From JBBIWA01 sp037439425 (lineage in GTDB: Bacteria; Acidobacteriota; Blastocatellia; RBC074): a stretch of 46,389 nt of DNA. Position 1 is the first letter of the stretch; each line of letters opens with the position of its first letter. The position numbers and the translations under genes are program-made. A model generated the notes under the pieces. That model worked only from the letters and a program-made list of their open reading frames with translations, had not been told where the DNA came from and did not search any database. The stretch lies in assembly GCA_037439425.1 (NCBI GenBank), contig JBBIWA010000040.1, positions 1 to 46,389 of the forward strand, read 5' to 3'. This document shows positions 16,455 to 27,313 of this stretch, in pieces.

Positions 16455-17196
16455 CTTCACTCCTCAACCTAGTCTACAAATTTACAACTTTTGATTAAGG
16501 TGCTCAGCAGGCAGGGAAAGCTGAGAAAAAAAATTCGAGCTACGGCCAAGTGCCCATGTGCACAATTGCAGACCTTGCCTACAAGGAAAAGTGTAGACTC
16601 CCACGCCGATCACTGATCGCACTACTCTGTAGTCCTAATCCCACCGCACGGGTAGGAGATTTTTTTCAAAGAGTTGCACCACCAAAGTAATCCCCTAGGT
16701 GCACGTCTTTATTGTAGGGCGCTGGAAGAGACCTCAGGCAGCGGTCAGCCCAGGAAGAGGCAGCAAACACTAGCCCAAAGCGTGACACCGGGAAAGGCGG
16801 TCCCCCTGCACCAAGCCCCGCAGGGGCGGCCACGTAGGCCTTCAGGGCCGAGCCCTACAATGGTGAAGTGCGCCCATAATTCCTCCCTACATTGACTTTT
16901 TGACGTGCTTGATTTAATTTTTAAATGAATCGGTAGTCAATGTCAGAATTTGGGCGAGAGAGATTCGCTTATTGACACTCAGTTCTGTAACTATTCATCC
17001 CCACAGTTTCGGATTAGCAAACATAGAGGCGGCCAGATAGCTCTAGATTCGGCGGTTGTTCATCCTAGCACTCATTTTGCAGAACTCTTTAATTCTTGGC
17101 CCATTCGCAAAGGGTTTCTGGTTACGTCGACAGAGGTCCAAACCTGGCGCAGCGGCAGATGCGCCGCTCAGTCACATAGAGCAGGGAGGAATGACT
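16455..17196. other. Gene-poor stretch (742 bp) containing a MITE-like repeat
   Basis: No frame here has a ribosome site together with protein-like composition. A 222-base frame at 16674-16895 lies across the MITE-like repeat and is probably not coding. The last bases hold the ribosome site of the gene at 17197. An inverted repeat near 16505-16527 (CTCAGC/GCTGAG) is followed by A rather than T residues, so it is not a plus-strand terminator. Confidence 0.6.
16711..16861. repeat. MITE-like dispersed repeat, copy 1 (151 bp)
   Basis: The element has perfect 10-bp terminal inverted repeats, ATTGTAGGGC at 16711-16720 and GCCCTACAAT at 16852-16861. It shares about 150 bp of similar order with the copy at 43026-43175: left end, CTGGAAGA/TTGGAAGA, a GGAAGAG segment, CGTGAC-like and AAGCCCCG blocks, TTTCAGG and the right end. 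It contains no reading frame that looks functional, so it is probably a non-autonomous mobile repeat. Confidence 0.7.
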
Positions 17197-17547
17197 ATGG
17201 CAACCAACCTCAACTTTGTTGACAACGAAACCTTCTACAAGCAACTTGCTGATCTCGAATCTCGTAATGAGGAATACTACATTGAAACTGGGATCAGAGA
17301 AGTAAAAGATCTACCACTTCGCTTGCTCCATCACATTGGCATATCCAAGGAGGACATCGCGCACAAACAGCATAAAGTGGTTGAGGAGAGTGACTTCATG
17401 CTTGATTTCGTTGAACCCCTGATTATTAAGTTCAACGAGATGATAGGTCATTACAGGCCTGCCCGTGGATATGAGTTCACCGTCGAAGCTGAGGACTTCG
17501 ACACCTTTAAGATCCATGGCCGCCCGCAAAAAGCACCAACTGCCTAG
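17197..17547 (+). CDS. Hypothetical small acidic protein
   Basis: The 116-residue protein begins MATNLNFVDNETFYKQLADL after a strong GGGAGGA site 6 bases upstream of ATG 17197; the ATG at 17191 sits too close to that site. It is soluble, rich in Glu, Asp, His and Lys, with no signal peptide or membrane segment. Noticeable stretches are NEEYYIETGIREVKDLPLRL, LHHIGISKEDIAHKQHKVVE and ARGYEFTVEAEDFDTFKIHG. I do not recognise the family. The strong ribosome site and helical pattern argue that it is real. It stands alone between two gene-poor stretches. Confidence 0.7.
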   Translation: MATNLNFVDNETFYKQLADLESRNEEYYIETGIREVKDLPLRLLHHIGISKEDIAHKQHKVVEESDFMLDFVEPLIIKFNEMIGHYRPARGYEFTVEAEDFDTFKIHGRPQKAPTA

Positions 17548-17568
17548 ATCTCGCATTGAGTTCCGGCA

Positions 17569-17606
17569 AAGGACCATCGCTTAATGTGGCTTGGACGATG
17601 GCCCTT
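17569..17606 (+). terminator. Possible hairpin terminator after the small acidic protein gene
   Basis: AAGGACCATCG (17569-17579) pairs with CGATGGCCCTT (17596-17606) at 10 of 11 positions around a 16-base loop, 22 bases after the stop codon. There is no T-run, so intrinsic termination is uncertain. Confidence 0.35.
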
Positions 17607-18400
17607 GTGTGTCGAGAAGGGCAGCCAACTCTTTCACCAGATGCCGTAGGAAGTGTGGGACCTCATTTTTTCTACCGCTGCAAAAGTCACTCAACCTGAA
17701 CAGATGGAACGATAAAGCCTAAGTTGGAGGTTTCCAGCTCTGTTCTGATGAGTGAGATAACCCTGCAAATCACGGCGCACTCGCAAGGGCTGACTATGTT
17801 TATCAGCACGGTGCAGCCTGATCAATGTTCCTTGAAAATGTTCGATGTTGATTGATGCGAAACCTATCTGCTGTATCGTCTCGCCCGGCCAACCTCAGTA
17901 ACAATGCGCACCCAATTCCTTCGCGCAAAATGGAAGAAGGCTGTCTCCTTCCCCCAGAGGATACTTACCATCACCACGTACTACTTCACGCAGGGCGAAG
18001 AAGTATCCACGTAAGTGAGCACGTGCTTGACCAGTTTATGCGTCCCGTCGAGTCGGATGACAAAACGATGTTGCCGATGTGTTTTAAAGAGGGAGCGGCA
18101 AACCGAGCAGGTCCGTTGTGATGGACAAAGATCGAGCTGTTTATCCTTCGAGTTCGCATTTTCTCCATTGAGGAGGCCCTCCACAAGAAGGACGCAACTT
18201 ATTGTCTTCTCATTCAAGACTTTGAGTGACTTTTACAGGAGTAGTTTTTTGCAGAAGCGCTGGCCCCTGCCAATGCCTGCCCCCATTTCAACTTTAGTGG
18301 CTCTTTCAGCAGCATGTCTGTGTTATTCTTAAGGCGGCCAAGTTAAAGGCTTACTAGAGCGTCGTCCCTAGCCCCTCCACGATTTCAAATAGTCTTGCTT
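17607..18400. other. Gene-poor stretch (about 790 bp)
   Basis: Several short frames occur on both strands (for example 17852-18121 plus and 17981-18217 minus), but none has a convincing ribosome site or a recognisable family. The overlapping frames on opposite strands suggest decayed coding DNA. No repeat or RNA gene was recognised. Confidence 0.5.
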
Positions 18401-19945
18401 ATGCAGGCCAGTTCACCCATTCTTCCAGAGCAACAAAGGTTAATGGCGCGCTTCAACTATCTTCTGCGCCAATACGAGAACTTGAGCGCAGTCGCATCCA
18501 TCTTCAGTGCTCTTTCTGGACGTCCAACCAGCGATTGGATGGCAGCTCAGAAGATATCAGACCAGTTTCTCAAACAACGCAATGCCATTGAAAGAGGCGA
18601 ATTCGGCGCGGCGCGGCGTGGTCTGGGCGAAATCCAACTCGAATTGCGAGAAACGCACGAAAAATTGCAGCAGTTCGATGATAGCCTCTCAGCTTACCTC
18701 TTGCGTGCTCGCTATCAACAGCAAGGAGCGCGCCGTGAGGAGATCAAGGAGCTACTTCAGTTCTTGCTGGGCAAGTCTCCGCTACAGGAAGGTGACTACG
18801 ACAAGATTGACTATCTGGTCACCCGCTTCTATGCGCTCAATTGTGGAACAGGGAGTGATTTCACTAGTGGCTTCGAGGATCGGATCCGCACTGAATATCA
18901 GCAAATGTTAACTCAAGCAGGAGTAATTGTCCAAGATGCCAATACCGCTGCAATCGAGCGTTACAAGTTCTTTCGTGACGAGATTGGAAGTCTGAAAACA
19001 TTTGAACAACTGATCACTCAGGATGTGATCGGGCGACTTCGAGAGTTCAAAGCTGAATTTAAAGATCACTGGTTTCATCCAGACGCGCTGATAGAGATGG
19101 CGCGCACCAACCTCTTTGTCGGCCAGTGTTTTCAAAACCTAGCCAACAACGAGCGCCAACAAATAGATCGCTTAGCCGCGCAACTGCTTTCGGCAGGAAT
19201 CAGCGAGGTCAGGCAGCCTGGAGGCAGCGGAAAGATACCTGTCGAGGACGCACAGGAGATCTCCGCACTCAGCGCCAGTTTGCTTAATCAGGAATACAGG
19301 ACCAACAAAGAGCGCATTGCCCGGATCGCCAAGGTCAAAGAGTCACTAGAACAGGCGCATAATTCCATCATTGCGTCCAATGAACCTGGAAATCCCCTTC
19401 CATCTGATCCCCTAGCGTGCGAGGTGCAACCCAAAGAGCTGGAAACGATTCTTGATGAGCTAAGCCCCACGCCCGATCGCTTACAGCAGGACTTACGGGC
19501 GCGAATTTCTCATCTCTCAAAGTTGATTAGCGAAGCGGTTGCTCCAGATGCAGAAATTAACATTAAGCTTGGCAACATTACTCTTACTCTCGCCCCTTGG
19601 GAAGTTACGGCCTTCCACTCTGACCAGTCTCAGCTCTCGCCCGAAGAGATGAGATTACATCGTCTGCTGCGGGTCAGTGTGGCTCTGATTGCCGAGCTGC
19701 AGGAGAAAGCTGATTTGGTTTGCCGTGGCCTGGAACTAGAGCGACTGCGTAACACTTACCTGATCGGTGCGCGATACTTGATCCAACTCAGCCAGCAAAC
19801 GGTGCGTGAGATAGAGCTTTGCTGCGTCAATGGTCAAAGTTCTCTTCCGCGAGAGGTCTGCGAGCAGCTCCTTATCACTCGGCAAAAGCTGATCGAGAGT
19901 TGCAAACAATTCTCAACCAAAATCCGACTAGCCGCCTCCTATTAG
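18401..19945 (+). CDS. Large helical hypothetical protein
   Basis: The 514-residue protein starts at ATG 18401 (MQASSPILPEQQ); a TTG two codons earlier is possible. It is rich in Gln, Glu, Arg and Leu with long helical and coiled-coil-like runs (IQLELRETHEKLQQFDDSLSA, IGRLREFKAEFKDHW, LQQDLRARISHLSKLISEAV). It has no signal peptide, membrane segment, Walker motif or zinc ligands. One region (about 385-410, INIKLGNITLTLAPWEVTAF) looks beta-stranded. I do not recognise the family. Codon use and length leave little doubt it is a real gene. It is flanked by a gene-poor stretch upstream and a LOG-type gene 270 bases downstream. Confidence 0.85.
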   Translation: MQASSPILPEQQRLMARFNYLLRQYENLSAVASIFSALSGRPTSDWMAAQKISDQFLKQRNAIERGEFGAARRGLGEIQLELRETHEKLQQFDDSLSAYLLRARYQQQGARREEIKELLQFLLGKSPLQEGDYDKIDYLVTRFYALNCGTGSDFTSGFEDRIRTEYQQMLTQAGVIVQDANTAAIERYKFFRDEIGSLKTFEQLITQDVIGRLREFKAEFKDHWFHPDALIEMARTNLFVGQCFQNLANNERQQIDRLAAQLLSAGISEVRQPGGSGKIPVEDAQEISALSASLLNQEYRTNKERIARIAKVKESLEQAHNSIIASNEPGNPLPSDPLACEVQPKELETILDELSPTPDRLQQDLRARISHLSKLISEAVAPDAEINIKLGNITLTLAPWEVTAFHSDQSQLSPEEMRLHRLLRVSVALIAELQEKADLVCRGLELERLRNTYLIGARYLIQLSQQTVREIELCCVNGQSSLPREVCEQLLITRQKLIESCKQFSTKIRLAASY

Positions 19946-20217
19946 GGCAGGCTTTTATACACAAGGCCGGACGGCTCTTCACTCCTGCCTCTCTCCCCTG
20001 GACTCCCATGGGCCATTGCCGCAATAAGGAGTCTTTGATTGCAACAATGCCCTTACGGAAGAATCCTCTATATACCTTTCACCTGGAAACTAACAGAGAT
20101 TATTGATATAGCTCCTACATGCCCCACTTTCAAAATCTGACCTGGGGAGCGCATCTGTCTGGAAGGGTCAAAAGTGATTCCACTCTAAACATTACCATAA
20201 ATCAAGGTGCCTGAGTC

Positions 20218-20961
20218 ATGGCGAAACGCAAACCCAATCATGATATAACTGAAGATCAGATTCTCCTTGAAATCCCAGCGGTCGAAGAACGGGATTTTAC
20301 TGATACTGATCCATGGCGGATATTCAAAATCATGGGAGAATTTGTCGAAGGGTTCGATCGCCTAGCAAATATCCCAAGGGGCGTTTCAATCTTTGGCTCA
20401 GCACGCGTGCAGCCCGATGATGAGTACTACCAGGCGGCAGCTGAAACAGGGCGCTTGTTGGCCAAAGCTGGATTCACAGTGATTACTGGCGGTGGGCCAG
20501 GCATTATGGAGGCTGCTAACAAAGGCGCCCTTGAAGCGGGCGGAATTTCGGTCGGCTGCAACATCGAATTACCCTTTGAGCAAAGCCCCAATCCCTATCT
20601 CACCACTTCGATCACTTTCAACTACTTCTTCGTGCGCAAGGTGATGTTCGTTAAGTATGCAGTGGCCTTCATCATCTTTCCTGGCGGATTTGGAACAATG
20701 GACGAACTCTTCGAGGCCCTGACGTTAATTCAGACTCGCAAGATTAAGAACTTTCCCGTTATTCTCTTTGGGAAGAGGTATTGGCGCGAGCTGATGAGTT
20801 GGATTGAAAACACCATGCTGTGCGAAAACAAGATTTCCTCCGAAGACCTGCGTCTGGTTTTCCTCACTGACTCGCCGGAGGAGAGCGTGCGGATAATCAC
20901 CGAAAGCCAAAAACAGGCCCGATATTGCAGCGGCAATGGCAGACCAAGAAGAAAGAAGTAG
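20218..20961 (+). CDS. LOG-family protein (TIGR00730 Rossmann fold; possible cytokinin riboside phosphoribohydrolase)
   Basis: LOG-family enzymes remove ribose 5-phosphate from nucleotides such as AMP or cytokinin ribotides. The 247-residue protein has VSIFGSARVQPDD at about residue 56, VITGGGPGIMEAANKGA near 92 and the signature PGGFGTMDELFE near 160. These correspond to the family's GGGxGxMG-like loop and PGGxGTxxE motif. The N-terminal 50 residues (ITEDQILLEIPAVEERDFTDTDPWRIFKIMGEFVEGFD) are an extension seen in the longer bacterial branch (YgdH-like). AAGGTG lies 8 bases before ATG. The actual substrate is not determined by the motifs. Confidence 0.92.
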   Translation: MAKRKPNHDITEDQILLEIPAVEERDFTDTDPWRIFKIMGEFVEGFDRLANIPRGVSIFGSARVQPDDEYYQAAAETGRLLAKAGFTVITGGGPGIMEAANKGALEAGGISVGCNIELPFEQSPNPYLTTSITFNYFFVRKVMFVKYAVAFIIFPGGFGTMDELFEALTLIQTRKIKNFPVILFGKRYWRELMSWIENTMLCENKISSEDLRLVFLTDSPEESVRIITESQKQARYCSGNGRPRRKK

Positions 20962-21236
20962 ATCAATTGTCTGCCAGCTACAAGAGATCAGGGCCAGCTG
21001 CTAGTGCTAGAGACCTCTGGTCCCCGGTTAGTTTTTCTCCTCTAACCCCGCCTATCCCCGCTTCAGGGCGGCGGCATTGCAGCCTTGACGTTGCCTATCG
21101 CCCTAGCTTAAACTTAGGGCCAAGACAGACCTCTTAACCTGGTTTGCTAAGAATGATTTAAGCGCGCTGGGATCTAGTTTAGGACTTTGATGGGGTCGCT
21201 GGATTTGCACCCCTTTGAATTCTTGAGGAGTCAGTT

Positions 21237-22868
<1,632 letters not shown>

Positions 22869-23038
22869 TTGCCGTCGTGGATTGCAGATCGAGGAGGGCT
22901 GCAGCTATGCTTGATCTGCAATCCACTCTTTGCTCTTGGGATTCTTATCAGCCGCCCCGCCCAATGTTTCTCGCCGCGGCCGTCTAGTAGCTCAGACTCT
23001 TTCTCAGCTTCCGGCAGCGCAAGCCTGAGGGTCACTTT

Positions 23039-23899
23039 ATGTCTTGCCCATTCCCCAGGCTCCATCCGCTTGGAGTACTGTTAACCATCTGTCTGTTTGT
23101 CTTCTCCATGACGGCCCAAACCAGAAGTCTCTCCGAGGAGCAGCTGGAAAGCTATAGAAAGTCCCTCCTGGCCGATTATTACATTGGCAAGCCTGTCCGG
23201 GCGAAAGTGACATTCCCGGCCACAGCACAAGGCTTAGAGATCAACGACGGCAAAATTAACGTTTTGCCATTTAGTGCCAACCAGCCGGTCGCCGCACGGC
23301 CCGGTGATCTGTTGATAATCAAACAAGTCAAATTCAAGCGCAGAAGCATCGAGATAGAGTTCGCCGAGAAGGAAGCTGAGAATAAGGCCTGGTCCCTTGG
23401 TTCTGGAAAACAGCAGAGCTTAACCTTGAAGCCGCGTCTTCGCCTCCGATTTTCGCGCGAGCTCACTGCACGTGATCTCTCTCTTCAAAACCTCAATCTC
23501 TTGCTTGCAATGGCGCTCGATACAAGCTCACTGGCTCCCCAGACCGTCGAACTCCCCCGCGCTGTTACCACCGCCAATCAGCCGAAACAAGCGGCCGGTC
23601 AGCTACCTGCCGAGCAGGACATACAGGTGCGAGACATTCCCACCGCACCAACTGTCGCGGAACTAGCAGGGGCAGCGCCCAACATAGCGGAGCTGACTAT
23701 TGAGTGCTCTATTGGCCGAGCTCGTGTTTATATCGATGGAGCCTACAGTGGCTGGACCCCTCGCACGGTGAGAATCGTTGCAGGGATACACTCTATTCTC
23801 GTCTTGCAAGAGGGATACACGGCATGGGAGCAGCGATTAATAATTCCTGCTGGCAAAGTCTCTTTGGTGCGTGCTGAATTGAAAGTAGCCGCTCCGTAA
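23039..23899 (+). CDS. Exported protein with C-terminal PEGA domain
   Basis: A signal peptide (GVLLTICLFVFSMTAQT, about residues 12-28) precedes a beta-rich middle part. A Pro/Ala-rich linker leads to a C-terminal PEGA-like domain (about 215-283: ELTIECSIGRARVYIDGAYSGWTPRTVRIVAGIHSILVLQEGYTAWEQ), where the usual PEGA turn is replaced but the VYIDG...G.TP and GY.. pattern is clear. PEGA domains are extracytoplasmic beta-sandwich modules of uncertain role. GAGGGT lies 6 bases before ATG. It probably forms an envelope pair with the preceding GWxTD gene (inference). Confidence 0.82.
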   Translation: MSCPFPRLHPLGVLLTICLFVFSMTAQTRSLSEEQLESYRKSLLADYYIGKPVRAKVTFPATAQGLEINDGKINVLPFSANQPVAARPGDLLIIKQVKFKRRSIEIEFAEKEAENKAWSLGSGKQQSLTLKPRLRLRFSRELTARDLSLQNLNLLLAMALDTSSLAPQTVELPRAVTTANQPKQAAGQLPAEQDIQVRDIPTAPTVAELAGAAPNIAELTIECSIGRARVYIDGAYSGWTPRTVRIVAGIHSILVLQEGYTAWEQRLIIPAGKVSLVRAELKVAAP

Positions 23900-23930
23900 C
23901 CGAGAGACAGAAAAGAGTGTCTCCCTTTTG

Positions 23931-24608
23931 TCATCCACCTCCCTGCCGCAATCTGTTGACTAAGAGGTGCGCCTGGCGCGTAGGCTCAGGCTGGCGATAC
24001 TTTCGTGTTGAGCGCCACACCAGCTCCACAGCCGAGGGCAGGTCCACCAGGTGTCCAACCGAAACATAGATCGGGGCAACACCGCTCTTTGTTCGCAGAA
24101 CCTCCCCTACATGCTCATCACGATAGATGAGCGGCACGTGGCTGCCAGCCTCAGAGGCAAGTGGCGCGTGAGTGCCGACAAGAATACTCTTAGCGCAGCC
24201 AATCGTTGGTAGATCGAGCAGTACACCTACGTGGCAGGCAATGCCGAAGCGACGTGGATGAGCGATTCCCTGACCATCCAGCACCAGAACGCCAGGTTTG
24301 GTCTTGAGCTTGTCCCAAGCCTCAAGTACTGATGGCGCCTCACGGAAACTAAGCAAGCCTGGGATATAAGGAAAGCGCGCCTGGCTGCGGACACCAGCTG
24401 ATTCGATAATCCTCAGATCGGGCAGGCTAAGTACAACTATGCCAGAGTAGATAGTCTCCGAGTATTTGTTGAAGGAAACATCTGCACCACCAATAGTCTC
24501 TACTTCCTGTAGGAGTGGCTCTATCCGCACCAGAGAGCGAAGGCTCTGTTGAAGCTCAATGGCCTCCTCCGGTGTCATGTCCCAATCATGGGGCAAGCGA
24601 GGGGACAT
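23931..24608 (-). CDS. nfi: Endonuclease V
   Basis: Endonuclease V cuts DNA one base 3' of deoxyinosine, starting repair of deaminated adenine. The 225-residue protein has the catalytic GGADVSFNK (Asp near residue 43), the YIPGLLSFREAP stretch near 81-92 that wedges the DNA, VLVLDGQGIAHPRRFGIACHVGVLLDLPTIGCAKS near 108-140 with the second Asp, and a C-terminal VSVGHLVDLPSAVEL. ATG at 24608 gives the usual length. It is followed on the same strand by no other gene and is preceded by the SlyD-like gene 22 bases upstream, so the two may be co-transcribed. Confidence 0.95.
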   Translation of the reverse strand: MSPRLPHDWDMTPEEAIELQQSLRSLVRIEPLLQEVETIGGADVSFNKYSETIYSGIVVLSLPDLRIIESAGVRSQARFPYIPGLLSFREAPSVLEAWDKLKTKPGVLVLDGQGIAHPRRFGIACHVGVLLDLPTIGCAKSILVGTHAPLASEAGSHVPLIYRDEHVGEVLRTKSGVAPIYVSVGHLVDLPSAVELVWRSTRKYRQPEPTRQAHLLVNRLRQGGG

Positions 24609-24630
24609 ATGCTATTGTAGCTGTTACCAT

Positions 24631-25062
24631 CTAACTATCAATCCCCACTAGCCTCAGGCTAAAGTACAGATGCTGGCCTGCCAACGGATGGTTAGCGTCA
24701 AGGGTAACTGTGGTTTCGGTCACTTCGGAGATAACAAGTGGAATCACAGTGCCATCGGGAGCTCGCATCTCAATTCCCATCCCAACCTCAGGTTCGACTC
24801 CGAGTCGAATCTGATCGCGAGCAATTGTCTGTACCAAAGCCTCATTGCGCTCGCCGTAAGCTTGCTCAGGTGGGATCACAATCTCCCTTGTTTCCCCCAC
24901 TTGCATCCCCTCAACTGCTCTGTCGAATCCCTCAATCACCTCTTGGTTACCCACTACAAAAGTCAGCGGTTCGCCCCCTTCAGACGAGTCGAAAACAGTC
25001 CCATCTTCAAATCTTCCGGTGTAGTGAACCCTGACAGCATTCCCATTCTTTGCTGTTGCCAT
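24631..25062 (-). CDS. FKBP-type peptidyl-prolyl isomerase, SlyD-like
   Basis: The 143-residue protein has the FKBP core VRVHYTGRFEDGTVFDSSEGGEPLTFVVG, VIEGFDRAVEGMQVGET and IPPEQAYGE near 65, into which the chaperone 'insert-in-flap' domain is placed, followed by TLDANHPLAGQHLYFSLRLVGI. This combination marks the SlyD/FkpB group, which speeds proline cis-trans turnover and assists folding. The His/Cys-rich nickel-binding tail of E. coli SlyD is absent, so a metallochaperone role is unlikely. It has no signal peptide and is cytosolic. It lies 22 bases upstream of nfi. Confidence 0.94.
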   Translation of the reverse strand: MATAKNGNAVRVHYTGRFEDGTVFDSSEGGEPLTFVVGNQEVIEGFDRAVEGMQVGETREIVIPPEQAYGERNEALVQTIARDQIRLGVEPEVGMGIEMRAPDGTVIPLVISEVTETTVTLDANHPLAGQHLYFSLRLVGIDS

Positions 25063-25507
25063 TTCTAACTCTTTCCTTTCTGGCCCAGTGCCATTAATAC
25101 CCTGGTAAAGAATCTCACACTAAAGGCCAAAAAGCTAGTGGGCGAAAGCAGCGCTGAAGAATCATAATTCTTCGCGCAAGAAGTGGTGTCCAAACAGCCA
25201 GCTACAAAAACATCGTGAATTATCTTTTCGCGCTGACGGTTTTTCAGGCTGTTGATGAGCCAATCTTCTACTTTCTGACGGGGGCGCGCTTGAGCATCCC
25301 GGGCATAATCGTGGTAGAAGTTAAGATGGTCCCCAGTCCAAACTCAATTGATACTACTGACTATGCCCAATATGAATCATACTCAACCGACTGCAAACGC
25401 CCAAATCATCGCCGAGCTTTGGTAATCTGCTCAAGAAATATTTTTCGACACCTCCTAGAATCGTGCGGTGCTGCGGTGAGGTTGTCGAATCGTACTTTTG
25501 CTTAATT
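25063..25507. other. Spacer (445 bp) between the isomerase gene and the IS element
   Basis: No convincing gene, RNA or repeat was recognised. A plus-strand frame from a GTG at 25215 runs to 25505 but has no ribosome site and no recognisable family. The minus-strand promoter of the isomerase gene is expected near 25070-25130. Confidence 0.4.
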
Positions 25508-26930
25508 CTGAACTTTTGCAAATTTAGAGGAGAGCCAAATGAGCCTTAATTCTCTCCCCCTTGCCAGCCATCCAATGTGGCGCGTTCAATCGCCCAGGTG
25601 ATCGTTTTGCCCAGGGTTTCACGCAGGACGGCCCGACAGGCTTGGCCAATGGTCGTCAGCCTCTCCTGAGCCCACGCACTCACAGACGGGAGGCCGCAGT
25701 TGGGCTTCTGAGCAGACTGTGCAAGAAGCAGGACGAGGTATACGTGCCGCCTCCTCTCCCTCGCCACCGCGCCGCTTGACAATCACCCAACCCCAAATGC
25801 TGCTTGCCTTTCGGATGCAATCTGCCGTCCCTGTCCAGCGTCCCCGGTAGCCCCGCAGCACCCGTGTCACCTCCCAGTGCGTTTGATTGGTGATCAGCAT
25901 TTTGACCCCCCTCTCGGCTGTTGAGAGTGATCCCACAAGATCACGATCCGCACTTTGTGGTTGACTTGCGGCCATCCACAGCAAGCAGGTGAAATACCAT
26001 TGCCTCCGGTCGCCGATCTTCACTTTCTTGCGGCGCCGCCCTCCTCAATCTGGGCGGCCACGCTCGCCGATCTCTCATCTCCACGGGCGCGAAACCAGAC
26101 TTTGCGGTTGAATTTCCCGCTCGCCCACATACGGGGCGCTGATGCCCCTCAATGTGACCAACGCACCGGCGCGTTGGTAAAGTAAGAGGTCGAACGTAAA
26201 CGTCCCCGGAATCTCTTGGGCCACCACCCAGTCAATCAATTCACAGCACAACTGGGTGTGTGTCTGGAACCTGGAGCGGCTGCTGCTCCTGCTCCGAGGC
26301 CGCCTCGTATCCGCCCGGCTGCGCGAGGCAGTTTGCGGCCCGCTTCGCTTCACAGTCTTCGCCCTTGCGAAACCGACGAAACTCCAACGCGTAGTGCTTC
26401 CCCGACCGCCCACACGTAGTTGGCGATCAAGTAATCGTGCGCGACACGGTGCCGCTGCTGAGGCGTGATCCCAAAAGTACCCCACATCCTCAACAGGCGG
26501 CCCCGCGTGATCCACCAGCGTGTTGTCAATCGGAATAATCCCGGACTTAGCGTAGCGCGTCTGCAGCCTCTCGTTGCAACCACGCCAACCGTCGGCGATT
26601 GAGTTGCGGCCACATGCCAGTCGACCTCGGTGACGTCGGCGATTGAGACACGATTGGTCGGTCGTCTGGGCAAATTCCCCGTTGATGGAAAGTGACGTTC
26701 TTTTTCTGCGGCCACCAGCAACCCCGTCAGATACTCAGCAAAATGGCGTCGCTGCGGGCTCATTGGCGAACACCCCGCCCAACTGCTCGACCGCTTGCTT
26801 GACAATGGTGGGAAACTCAAGCGCCCCTGGCCGTAGCAGCACCTCCAGGCGATTTTCACCTCAAAACTCGGTTATTATATCGCCAAACGCCCGATCTGGC
26901 GTGGCCTTTGCGCGTTTTGCAAAAGTTCAG
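25508..26930 (-). mobile_element. IS701-family insertion sequence with perfect ends
   Basis: Perfect 15-bp terminal inverted repeats (CTGAACTTTTGCAAA at 25508-25522; its complement at 26916-26930) bound a 1423-bp element. TTAATT occurs immediately outside both ends (25502-25507 and 26931-26936), consistent with a target duplication, although IS701-type elements usually duplicate 4 bp. The element contains a frameshifted transposase on the minus strand. Confidence 0.85.
25546..26865 (-). pseudogene. Frameshifted IS701-family transposase
   Basis: Joined across frames, the minus strand encodes an approximately 440-residue transposase. Recognisable pieces in order are VLLRPGALEFPTIVKQAVEQ and PQRRHFAEYLTGLLVA (N-terminal), EDVGYFWDHA and RHRVAHDYLIANYV, EIPGTFTFD with APYVGE, MLITNQTHWEVTRVLRGY with RWTGT, and ERLTTIGQACRAVLRETLGK, ending AIERATLDGWQGGEN. 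They lie in at least three frames and need several frameshifts to join. The inverted repeats remain perfect, so the element either decayed recently in coding phase or the frame breaks include sequencing errors. Confidence 0.85.
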
Positions 26931-27313
26931 TTAATTTTCAAAGAACGTCAGTGCTGCGCTCGCTTCGGCCCCTCAGGACCAGTGTGGCTCCATTGCCAAG
27001 CGATTTTCTGGCAACCATGCCGCCGACGCTTCTGGTCACCCGATTCTTCAGAGCTGTTTCCCCTGCCCTAACCTTGCAAACACAGATTCATTATGGTAGC
27101 CTTCAACCACCTAACGGCAAGCAGTTTTATTTTACTAAGTCACTGAATATAAATCACTTTTGAGTCTGGCCATGTTGTTTTCCGGAAATTTTGCGTTCTC
27201 CCACAAGCAGGATAGATGAGGGGTCGAGTCCGCCGGAGCATGCATATCGAGACCGCTAACAGTGAAGCTCTTAAAGATTTTTGAGCTACTAATAGGTTCA
27301 TTGGAGAAGTACT
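26931..27313. other. Spacer (383 bp) upstream of dnaA
   Basis: No gene or repeat was recognised, and no DnaA-box cluster is visible on this side of dnaA. The dnaA promoter must lie here, but I cannot pick it confidently. GGAGAAG at 27303-27309 is the ribosome site of dnaA. Confidence 0.4.

Noticed and set aside
16505..16535. Inverted repeat CTCAGC/GCTGAG as terminator of the DUF6599-like gene
   Set aside because: It is followed by A residues on the plus strand, not T.
16674..16895. 73-codon frame in the gene-poor stretch
   Set aside because: It lies in the MITE-like repeat and its sequence is Pro/Arg/Gln-rich without a ribosome site.
17740..17880. Hammerhead-like bases CTGATGAG and CGAAAC
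   Set aside because: They are more than 100 bases apart and no stem II or III pairing joins them.
26643..27071. 142-codon plus-strand frame upstream of dnaA
   Set aside because: It crosses the right end of the IS element and is antisense to the transposase remnant.
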